The notes under the pieces were generated by a model. The model had not been told where the DNA came from. It searched no databases and saw nothing but the letters and a program-made list of their open reading frames with translations. Both the position numbers and the translations under genes were made by a program. DNA of 5,201 nucleotides from a bacterium HR23. GTDB lineage: Bacteria > Chloroflexota > Dehalococcoidia > Lucifugimonadales > HRBIN23. Where the stretch lies: contig BEHZ01000120.1 of NCBI GenBank assembly GCA_002923335.1, positions 1 to 5,201 of the forward strand. The letters are read 5' to 3'. Numbering within the stretch: the stretch's first letter is position 1; the number at the start of each line of letters is the position of its first letter. This document shows, piece after piece, positions 1 to 4,999 of this stretch.

Positions 1-240
1 GAGGGTCATCTCTTCCCCGCCCCGGTCGGTGAAGGTGTAGGTCTCTTTCTCCACGATGTCGGTGCCGGCGCCCACCGAGCGGACGAAGAGGCCGGCCTGC
101 TCAAATATGGGGGTGTCTATACGGCGGTAGCCGAACCGGCGGGCCGTTTCTTCCGCACGGGAGATCACCAGACGCCACCAGGGTTGCTGGGGGGGGAGAA
201 TGTCTTGGGTGCCCCGAGGGGCACGGAAAAGGGGTGCCAC
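1..240 (-). CDS. hisS: Histidyl-tRNA synthetase, N-terminal 80 residues (runs off left edge)
   Basis: Class II aminoacyl-tRNA synthetase that charges tRNA-His with histidine in the cytoplasm; only the N-terminus is in the window. Reading begins at GTG (240-238) as MAPLFRAPRGTQDILP, which matches the family's N-terminal R-G-(T/M)-x-D-(I/L)-P block (residues 9-16). Motif 1 follows as FGYRRIDTPIFEQAGLF (residues 36-52), then RSVGAGTDIVEKETYTFTDR (54-73), the typical HisRS segment before the active-site region. The GTG start is supported by GGAGGT at 253-248 with a 7-base spacer and by the MAPLFRAPRGT opening. An ATG-only search misses this gene; the in-phase reading is open to base 1. Motifs 2 and 3 and the anticodon-binding domain lie outside, so a HisZ-like paralogue cannot be formally excluded, but the N-terminus looks like a true HisRS. 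It lies 85 bases downstream of the operon end on the same strand. Confidence 0.95.
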   Translation of the reverse strand, partial: MAPLFRAPRGTQDILPPQQPWWRLVISRAEETARRFGYRRIDTPIFEQAGLFVRSVGAGTDIVEKETYTFTDRGGEEMTL

Positions 241-247
241 CGATTAG

Positions 248-253
248 ACCTCC
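248..253 (-). promoter_or_regulatory. Ribosome binding site of hisS
   Basis: GGAGGT read on the minus strand, with a 7-base spacer before the GTG codon at 240. This is a near-perfect Shine-Dalgarno match and decides the start of hisS, which has no nearby ATG in frame. Confidence 0.85.
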
Positions 254-277
254 TATGGGGAAAGGCCTCTGGGGTGC

Positions 278-307
278 AGGATAGCGCAGATACCAGGATG
301 GGGGCAA
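278..307 (-). promoter_or_regulatory. Candidate promoter for hisS
   Basis: On the minus strand TTGCCC (307-302) is followed after 18 bases by TATCCT (283-278). This would place a transcription start near 271 and give a leader of about 30 bases containing the GGAGGT site. The match to sigma-70 consensus is moderate. It lies in the 85-base gap between the stop of the 124-residue ORF and hisS, the only non-coding space upstream of hisS in the window. Read-through from the upstream operon is the alternative. Confidence 0.35.
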
Positions 308-325
308 GGTGGGCGCACCCGGCCC

Positions 326-700
326 CTACCCCGCCTGCTCCAGGATGCGCTCATACCAATAGGTAACGGTGGCAGGGGTAAGGGTATTGCTGGCCGCCTC
401 CAGGGTGATCTGGAAAAGGGCCTCCTGGGCGACCAGGTCTTCCGGAGCGCCGCGACAGCGGAAGGCACGGTCCATCCCCACCAGCAGGGTTGCCCATTGA
501 GCCAACTCCTCTTCGTCTATTTCCCCGGCCCCGAAGCGCTCCAGGTAGCGCACCACGTGCTGGGCCGTCCATTCCAGGGGCGGGTTCACCACGATGGTGT
601 CTAACTGGAGGGGGTCGGGCTGGACGGCCAAGAGGAAGGCGATGGGGGGAAGAGTGCCCTCCAGAAGGCCCTGGCACAGGAGGCGGATATCGGAGGTCAC
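326..700 (-). CDS. Uncharacterised 124-residue protein, third gene of the minus-strand operon
   Basis: I do not recognise this protein. It starts at GTG (700-698), which overlaps the crotonase stop in a GTGA arrangement, and it ends at TAG (328-326). GAGGT lies at 710-706 with a 5-base spacer, so the start is well supported. The protein is small, acidic and rich in Leu and Ala. It has no obvious signal peptide or long membrane segment; the hydrophobic stretch at residues 17-27 is short. A central segment, RYLERFGAGEIDEEELAQWA (51-70), looks like the short helical pattern 'L..G.I..eeL..WA' seen in assorted small conserved unknown proteins. A helical tail ending in WYERILEQAG follows. Only two cysteines (9 and 82) are present and no catalytic motif is visible. 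Coupling to the crotonase suggests a linked role or simple co-expression. The ORF is probably real, given the overlap and SD; the function is unknown. Confidence 0.75.
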   Translation of the reverse strand: MTSDIRLLCQGLLEGTLPPIAFLLAVQPDPLQLDTIVVNPPLEWTAQHVVRYLERFGAGEIDEEELAQWATLLVGMDRAFRCRGAPEDLVAQEALFQITLEAASNTLTPATVTYWYERILEQAG

Positions 701-1464
701 GGCGCACCTCGCCCCTTGCGGGACAGGAAGTCCCGGAAGCCCTCCCGGGGAGGGGGCTCCCGCAGGGTCGTTCGGCGGGCCTCCCGCTCCAGGTCCAGAC
801 GCTCCCGGTAGGAGCGGGCGAGACCCTCGTGCAGGAGGCGTTTGATGCCCTGGACCATGCGGGGGTCGTGGCGGGCCATCTCTTGTGCGAAGGCCAGTGT
901 ATCCTCCAGCAGGCGCTCGGGGGGGACGAGGCGGTTCAGCAGGCCGATGCGCACCGCCTCTTCCCCCTTCACCTCACGCCCGGTGAAGAGGAGTTCCTTG
1001 GCCATGGGCCAGCCCACCACGAGCGGAAGGGTCCAGGTAGAGTTGACGCGCCCATACGCCACGCCGAGGAAGCGGAAGACGGTGTGGGGGGACCCGAAGC
1101 GTATGTCCAGGCAGGAGGCCATGAGGGCACCGCCTCCGTAGGCGATGCCATTGATGGCCCCTACCGTGGGCTTGGACAGGTCTGCCAGGTGCCAGAACAC
1201 CTCGCCCCGGCCATCCCCTTGTCCGGAGGTGGGGGGGCTCCCCCGTTCGGCCATCTCGTGGATATCGGCCCCGGCGGAAAAAGCCCTGTCCCCCGCTCCG
1301 GTGAGCACCACAACCCGCACCTCTTCGTCCCTTTCGGCACGGGTAAGGGCATCCTCCAGTTCCGCCAGCAGGGTGCTGTTGAGGGCGTTGAGTTTCTCGG
1401 GGCGGTTGAGGGTGATCAGGGCAACGCCGTTCCGCACCTCCCAAAGGATGCACTGGTAACTCAT
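697..1464 (-). CDS. Crotonase-superfamily protein (enoyl-CoA hydratase/isomerase-like), atypical active site
   Basis: 255 residues, the usual length for a single-domain crotonase acting on acyl-CoA thioesters in the cytoplasm. Visible landmarks are ITLNRPEKLNALN (17-29), the first oxyanion-hole loop AFSAGADIHEM (61-71), the second loop INGIAYGGGALMASCLDIRF (104-123), and the ELLFTG...A...GL.N.LVP segment (157-181). Aligned without gaps to rat mitochondrial enoyl-CoA hydratase from memory, the positions of its catalytic Glu144 and Glu164 are Leu114 and Gly134. It is therefore unlikely to be a standard hydratase; isomerase, hydrolase, ring-opening or decarboxylase-type chemistry is possible but cannot be chosen. 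The ATG (1464-1462) overlaps the isomerase stop as ATGA and has GGGAGG (1476-1471) with a 6-base spacer. Its own stop overlaps the next gene as GTGA. Family assignment is secure; substrate and reaction are not. Confidence 0.92.
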   Translation of the reverse strand: MSYQCILWEVRNGVALITLNRPEKLNALNSTLLAELEDALTRAERDEEVRVVVLTGAGDRAFSAGADIHEMAERGSPPTSGQGDGRGEVFWHLADLSKPTVGAINGIAYGGGALMASCLDIRFGSPHTVFRFLGVAYGRVNSTWTLPLVVGWPMAKELLFTGREVKGEEAVRIGLLNRLVPPERLLEDTLAFAQEMARHDPRMVQGIKRLLHEGLARSYRERLDLEREARRTTLREPPPREGFRDFLSRKGRGAP

Positions 1465-2297
1465 GCCGGCCCTCCCGAGGGGAAAGCGTCCAGGAGCCGT
1501 TGCAGGGCGTGGAGGGAGCGAAGCACCGCCCCCTCCTCGTCTCTGGCGTCTCGCACCTCAAAGGCGCCGATGCCGTCAAACTGCTTCAGGAAAGGGGTGT
1601 AGCGAGCGAATGGGATGGTGCCGGCGCCTATCTCCCCGTGGGCGTCCCGCTCCCCGGTGTTGTCGTGGAGGTGGAGGTGGCGAATAAGGGGGCGAAAGGT
1701 CGCGATGGCCTGCTCAATGCCCATAGACACGTGGGCGTGGCCGAAGTCCAGAGTGAGGGCGATGGCGGGACTGTCCACCTCCCGGATAAAGTCCACATAG
1801 TCCTGATAGGAGAGGAGCACCTCGTTCGGACGCAGGTGAAGGTTCTCCACGCACAAGAGCACCCCTTCCCCCTCCGCGAGGGGCGCCGTCCGGCCCAGAG
1901 TGTCCAGGGCCAGGGCACGGGCCTCCCGGCGGGCCGAGGGGAGGTGTTCGGGGGGAACCGGCCGGGTAACATAGCCCAGGTGGACGACGATAACCCCTGC
2001 CCCCAAACGCCCTGCCAGGCGCACTGTCTCCTGCAGTTGACGCAGGAAGTGCAAGCGGGCGCCCTCTTCGTGCGCCCCTAAGTCCACCCCTCGGTGGATG
2101 AAGTGGATAGATAGGGCCAAGCCGTCGCTGCGGACGGCGGAGCGGAGGGCGTCCTCTTGCGCGAAGGTCAACGCCTCAGGCCAGAAGGTGTAACTGCCCA
2201 GTTCCAGGGCAGGGAAGCCCGCCCGGCGCCCTATCTCCAGAACCCGCAGGGGGTCCGCTTGGGGGCCGAAGCTGTAGGTAGAGATGGCAAAACGCAT
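1461..2297 (-). CDS. Sugar phosphate isomerase/epimerase-like TIM-barrel protein (xylose isomerase-like / AP endonuclease 2 fold)
   Basis: 278 residues, first gene of the three-gene minus-strand operon. The chain begins MRFAISTYSFG, a typical barrel strand 1. Likely metal-binding and active-site residues are His65 (SIHFIHRG), His106 (VVHLGY), Glu151 (CVENLHLRPNE), Asp184 and His187 (TLDFGHAH), the RHLHLHDNTGERDAHGEIGAG block (206-226), and Glu247 (GAFEVRD). This set fits divalent-metal-dependent isomerases and epimerases of sugars or related polyols; the DNA-repair endonuclease IV signatures are not seen. An in-frame GTG or CTG-type start up to ten codons further upstream is possible (the reading is open to 2327). 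ATG 2297 is preferred because AGGGGAG lies at 2309-2303 with a 5-base spacer and the upstream codons run into the promoter box. The substrate is not identifiable. Pairing with a crotonase hints at a catabolic module, but this is inference. Confidence 0.88.
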   Translation of the reverse strand: MRFAISTYSFGPQADPLRVLEIGRRAGFPALELGSYTFWPEALTFAQEDALRSAVRSDGLALSIHFIHRGVDLGAHEEGARLHFLRQLQETVRLAGRLGAGVIVVHLGYVTRPVPPEHLPSARREARALALDTLGRTAPLAEGEGVLLCVENLHLRPNEVLLSYQDYVDFIREVDSPAIALTLDFGHAHVSMGIEQAIATFRPLIRHLHLHDNTGERDAHGEIGAGTIPFARYTPFLKQFDGIGAFEVRDARDEEGAVLRSLHALQRLLDAFPSGGPA

Positions 2298-2314
2298 AAC
2301 CACTCCCCTGGGCA

Positions 2315-2325
2315 AGTATAATAGC
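2315..2325. promoter_or_regulatory. Shared symmetrical -10 box of a divergent promoter
   Basis: The plus strand reads TATAAT at 2317-2322. The overlapping minus-strand reading is TATTAT at 2323-2318, preceded by TG one base upstream (extended -10, TGCTATTAT). The plus reading would start transcription near 2329 and give a leader of about 28 bases to the hydrolase. The minus reading would start near 2311 and give a 13-14-base leader holding the AGGGGAG site of the isomerase gene. No good -35 is present for the plus direction at 15-19-base spacing. The region is the only gap (59 bases) between the two divergent starts, so the promoters must be here or inside the genes. Confidence 0.55.
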
Positions 2326-2343
2326 ACAGAATACGCCTTGATG

Positions 2344-2352
2344 AGAGGAGGT
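2344..2352 (+). promoter_or_regulatory. Ribosome binding site of the alpha/beta hydrolase gene
   Basis: AGAGGAGGT, an almost full anti-SD match, ends 4 bases before GTG 2357. An in-frame TGA at 2342-2344 rules out any start further upstream, so this site and GTG fix the N-terminus. Confidence 0.85.
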
Positions 2353-2356
2353 CGCG

Positions 2357-3070
2357 GTGCAACTGGTCTTTGTGCACGGTGCCGGGGGTTCCAGCCTCTC
2401 CTTCACTTACCAGGTGCGTTACTTTGGAAAGATGGCCGATGCGGTTGACCTGCCGGGCCACCCCAAGGGGAAGCCCTGCACCTCGGTGCCGGCCTATGCC
2501 GAGTGGGTGCGGGGCTACATCTGGGCGAAAGGATATACCGATGTGGTGCTGGTCGGGCACAGTATGGGTGGGGCCATCGCCCAATGGTATGGTTTGCACT
2601 ATCCCGAGGAACTGGTGGGCCTGGTGCTCATCGGAACGGGCGCACGCCTGCGGGTGCGCCCAGACATCCTCCAGATGTGCCAGGACGCCATAACCGACCC
2701 GGTGAAGCGCCAGGAGTGGCTCCAGATGCGGGAGCAGGGGCTGGCCAAGGTGCCCCCGGAGATAAAGCCCCTTCTGCTGGAGCGCACCAACCAGGTGGGC
2801 CCGGCGGTGCAACTCAACGACTTCCTCTGTTGCGACAAGTTTGACATAATGGACAGGGTCCGCGAGATACGCTTGCCCACCCTGGTCATCGTGGGCACCG
2901 AGGACATCATGACGCCTGTGAAATACGCCGACTACCTGGCCCGCAACATCCCGGGGGCCCAGGAGGTGGTCATCCAGGACGCCACCCACTCGGTCGCCCT
3001 GGAGAAGCCGGAGGAGGTGAACAGGGCCATAGAGGAGTTCGTTCAGCGGTTGCAGGCGTCTCGGCGATAG
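2357..3070 (+). CDS. Alpha/beta-fold hydrolase
   Basis: 237 residues, cytoplasmic, with no signal peptide. The chain opens almost directly on the oxyanion strand-loop LVFVHGAGGSS (3-13). The nucleophile elbow is VGHSMGG (66-72, Ser69), the acid is Asp183 in IVGTEDIMTP (178-187), and the base is His211 in DATHSVALEKP (208-218). All three triad residues are therefore present in the expected order and spacing. Between the elbow and the acid lies a cap-like segment of about 100 residues (roughly 80-175) containing LNDFLCCDKFDIMDRV. The protein is slightly shorter than the common 250-280 residues because the first strands before HGxGG are missing, as in many minimal members. GTG is the only usable start, since an in-frame TGA sits 15 bases upstream. 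The substrate (ester, lactone, thioester or other) is not predictable. It is transcribed divergently from the isomerase operon and ends 3 bases before the DUF72 stop. Confidence 0.93.
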   Translation: MQLVFVHGAGGSSLSFTYQVRYFGKMADAVDLPGHPKGKPCTSVPAYAEWVRGYIWAKGYTDVVLVGHSMGGAIAQWYGLHYPEELVGLVLIGTGARLRVRPDILQMCQDAITDPVKRQEWLQMREQGLAKVPPEIKPLLLERTNQVGPAVQLNDFLCCDKFDIMDRVREIRLPTLVIVGTEDIMTPVKYADYLARNIPGAQEVVIQDATHSVALEKPEEVNRAIEEFVQRLQASRR

Positions 3071-3073
3071 GCG

Positions 3074-3796
3074 CTATACCAACTGCTCCGCCAGCAGGGC
3101 CAGCAAGCGCAGGGCGTCTCCCCGCATGTGCACCGAGTTGTTGAAGAAGACCCACCCCTCCTGCCCCCGCACCAGACGGGCGAGGCGCTGGAGTTCTTCG
3201 TCGGTGTGGCGATGGGCGTAGCGGGGGCCGCCGTGGAGGCGGAAGTAGTAGGGGGGTGGGGTAACAGGGGCACGCTCCAGGGGGTCAACGGCGTGAAGGA
3301 GATGCCCCTCCTGGCACACTGCCCGCACCAGGCTGTCGGTCCATTCCTTCCCCCGTGGCTCCCACGCCAGGAGGAAGGGGTGGGCGCCTTTGCGCTCCAG
3401 GAAGCCTCGGAGCCACTCCAGGTGCTCCGGCGTGGGGGTAAAGGCCGGAGGGCACTGGAGGAGCACCACCTCCGCATCCAGGGCCAGGGCCGCCTGCCGG
3501 GTGGCCTCCCAGGCCTCCCATACCTGGGGCGTGGGGCGGAAGAAGCCATAGGCCTCCCGTGTCTCGGGCGAAAGGGCCAGACCCGCTCGGCGGAAGGTGG
3601 GCGAGGTGGCGGGGTGGGTAACGCCCTGGAAGGCCTTTATGGTGAAGGCAAAGCCCCGGGGGGCTTCCTCACGCCACTTCCGCAGGGTCTCCGGGCGGGG
3701 AGGGCGGTAGAAGGTCTGCTGGACCTCCACCGCTCCGAACTGGCGGTAGTAGGAGGGACGGGAGCCGGCGAACCCGCAACAGCCGACTTTGACCAT
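3074..3796 (-). CDS. DUF72 (YecE-like) family protein
   Basis: 240 residues, the normal length for this TIM-barrel-like family of unknown biochemical function. Recognisable blocks are VGCCGFAGS (4-12), VEVQQTFYRPP (23-33), FAFTIKAFQGVTHP (49-62), VLLQCPPAFTPT (111-122), WEPRGKEW (145-152), YFRLHGG (184-190) and the C-terminal VFFNNSVHMRGDALRLL (216-232). The GCCGF opening and VEVQQTFY wording resemble a subfamily I associate with thermophilic archaea and bacteria rather than the 'GtSGWsY..W' wording of many mesophilic members. ATG (3796-3794) is chosen because MVKVGCCGF is the family N-terminus. Upstream bases carry AGGGGG (3808-3803) with a 6-base spacer and AAAGG directly next to the start. 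The open frame extends further upstream but only as antisense to DUF2851. It is convergent with the hydrolase (3-base gap) and divergent from DUF2851. Confidence 0.92.
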   Translation of the reverse strand: MVKVGCCGFAGSRPSYYRQFGAVEVQQTFYRPPRPETLRKWREEAPRGFAFTIKAFQGVTHPATSPTFRRAGLALSPETREAYGFFRPTPQVWEAWEATRQAALALDAEVVLLQCPPAFTPTPEHLEWLRGFLERKGAHPFLLAWEPRGKEWTDSLVRAVCQEGHLLHAVDPLERAPVTPPPYYFRLHGGPRYAHRHTDEELQRLARLVRGQEGWVFFNNSVHMRGDALRLLALLAEQLV

Positions 3797-3817
3797 CCTT
3801 TGCCCCCTAGGTATAAT
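3789..3817 (+). promoter_or_regulatory. Strong sigma-70-type promoter for the DUF2851 gene
   Basis: TTGACC (3789-3794), a 17-base spacer, then TATAAT (3812-3817): 5/6 and 6/6 matches at the ideal spacing. Predicted transcription start is about 3823-3825, giving a leader of about 33 bases to ATG 3857, or a leaderless message if GTG 3824 were used. The -35 hexamer lies inside the first codons of the divergent DUF72 gene. Confidence 0.8.
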
Positions 3818-3819
3818 AC
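3811..3819 (-). promoter_or_regulatory. Candidate -10 of the DUF72 promoter, sharing the symmetrical box
   Basis: The 9-base string GTATAATAC is a perfect inverted repeat around a central base, so the minus strand reads TATTAT (3818-3813). A start near 3806 would give DUF72 a leader of only about 10 bases. No convincing minus-strand -35 is visible. This is positional inference: the gap between the DUF72 start and DUF2851 is only 60 bases. Confidence 0.4.
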
Positions 3820-3856
3820 CCCCGTGCACGAAGCGACGGCGCACCCAAAAGGCCGA

Positions 3857-4999
3857 ATGCGAGAGGAGGACCTGTGGGCGGTGTGGGCGAGGGCCTCTCC
3901 CGGTTGGGGCTTTCTGCCCGCCAGCGACGGGCACCGCTATCGTGTCCTCTACCCCGGGCGTTTGAGTCGTAGCCTTGGCCCCGACTTTCAAGACACCGTC
4001 CTTCTGCGGGACGATGGGCGGCTGCTCAAGGGCGATGTGGAGGTGCACCGTGCCCTCCACGGGTGGGAGGCCCACGGCCACGCCGGCGACCCCCGGTATC
4101 GGGGCGTCCTCCTTCACGTCGTGCTGAGAGGGGCGCTCCACTTTTCCCCTTTGCCTCCACACATAGACCTGTCTGTCGCCCTTCACTTCCAAGGCGATGG
4201 GACGGCCTTCCCTTATGTGGGGGCCATCCCTTCCAAAGGGTGTTTGCATCGCTGGGCCGACGCCCGCTTTCGGCAAAGGGCGTCCGCCTACGCCCGTCTC
4301 ATAGCATCCCTGGGGGCCGACGAGGCCCTCTACCGGGGGCTGATGGAGGGGATGGGCTATGGGGCCAATCGGGAGCCGATGCGCCTGCTGGCGGAGGCGG
4401 TGCCCTATCGTGTCCTTCGGCGGGTCGCCCTGCCCTGCCCGCCGGACCAGCGCCCCCTCCTGCTTGGAGCGGTTCTGTTAGGGAGTGGGGGGCTTCTCCT
4501 GCCTGAGAGCGACCTGGCTCCTTTGTGGACGGCTACCGGGCTTGGCGCTATCCTGGGACGGGGGGCTTGGACCTGGGCCGGTGTGCGCCCCGCCAACCGC
4601 CCCGAGCGACGCCTGTGGGGGATGGCCCTCCTCCTGGACCGCTGGTGGGAGGGGGGTCTGCTGGCGGGGATATGTGGGACGGTGGGGCAGGGGCCTCGTC
4701 GGTTGGAGGCGGCGCTTATGGTGTCTTCGCCCCTAGGGGGGCCTGCCCTGATCGGACACCAGCGGGCACGGGAGTTGGTGGTGAGCATCGTCCTCCCTTT
4801 CCTGTGGGCGTGGGCGGTGTATACCGGCGATGCGCCCCTGCGCCGGGCCGTATGGGGGGTGTGGAAAACCTTCCCCCCACCTGAGGAGAACACGGTAAGC
4901 CGGGCCATGCGTGCCCTTCTGCCCTCTCCCCTGCCCAACACCGCCCGCCTTCAGCAAGGCCTGCTGGCCTGGTCCCATCGGTTGGGGCTGGCATGCTAG
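3857..4999 (+). CDS. DUF2851 family protein
   Basis: 380 residues. I assign it to DUF2851, a conserved family of unknown function, from these blocks: the N-terminal MREEDLWAVW; LGPDFQDTVLL (40-50); GDVEVH (59-64); HGHAGDPRYRGVLLHVV (73-89); EGMGYGANREPM (164-175); RPANRPERRL (244-253); and IGHQRARELVVSIVLPFLWA (299-318). A QQGLLAW helix (366-372) and a single terminal cysteine close the chain, so the cysteine-rich extreme C-terminus that I recall in other members seems absent. The start is ATG 3857, because members usually open with 'M.E..L...W' and AAAAGG (3847-3852) lies 4 bases upstream. The in-frame GTG 3824 is an alternative that coincides with the predicted transcription start. The longer open frame back to 3128 is antisense to DUF72. 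The stop overlaps the next gene's ATG by 7 bases. There is no signal peptide and no clear membrane segment; the role is unknown. Confidence 0.88.
   Translation: MREEDLWAVWARASPGWGFLPASDGHRYRVLYPGRLSRSLGPDFQDTVLLRDDGRLLKGDVEVHRALHGWEAHGHAGDPRYRGVLLHVVLRGALHFSPLPPHIDLSVALHFQGDGTAFPYVGAIPSKGCLHRWADARFRQRASAYARLIASLGADEALYRGLMEGMGYGANREPMRLLAEAVPYRVLRRVALPCPPDQRPLLLGAVLLGSGGLLLPESDLAPLWTATGLGAILGRGAWTWAGVRPANRPERRLWGMALLLDRWWEGGLLAGICGTVGQGPRRLEAALMVSSPLGGPALIGHQRARELVVSIVLPFLWAWAVYTGDAPLRRAVWGVWKTFPPPEENTVSRAMRALLPSPLPNTARLQQGLLAWSHRLGLAC

Noticed and set aside
308..325. Possible terminator hairpin after the 124-residue ORF (GGGC...GCCC)
   Set aside because: Only a 4-base stem with a 7-base loop and no T-tract; too weak to call.
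490..1602. Long plus-strand open frame (370 codons) across the crotonase region
   Set aside because: It is antisense to the crotonase and isomerase genes, which have clear motifs, SDs and overlaps. Its Pro/Gly/Arg-rich product matches no family, a usual by-product of high GC.
1664..1681. GTGGAGGTGGAGGTGG-type short tandem repeat
   Set aside because: On the minus strand it encodes the RHLHLHD metal-binding block of the isomerase, so codon usage for alternating His-Leu explains it.
1500..2081. Plus-strand 193-codon open frame opposite the isomerase
   Set aside because: It lies opposite the conserved metal-binding residues of the isomerase and resembles no known protein.
2231..2989. Minus-strand 252-codon open frame opposite the hydrolase
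   Set aside because: The hydrolase on the plus strand has a complete catalytic triad and SD; the opposite frame is a shadow.
3128..3856. Plus-strand open extension of DUF2851 back to 3128
   Set aside because: It is antisense to the well-supported DUF72 gene, upstream of the strong promoter at 3789-3817, and shows no protein family features.
3797..4276. Minus-strand extension of the DUF72 frame to 4276
   Set aside because: It is antisense to DUF2851. The DUF72 family N-terminus starts exactly at MVKVGCCGF, and the extension has no conserved features.
4405..4941. Minus-strand 178-codon open frame inside DUF2851
   Set aside because: Arg/Pro/Ser-rich product typical of a GC-rich shadow frame; the plus-strand DUF2851 motifs explain this stretch.
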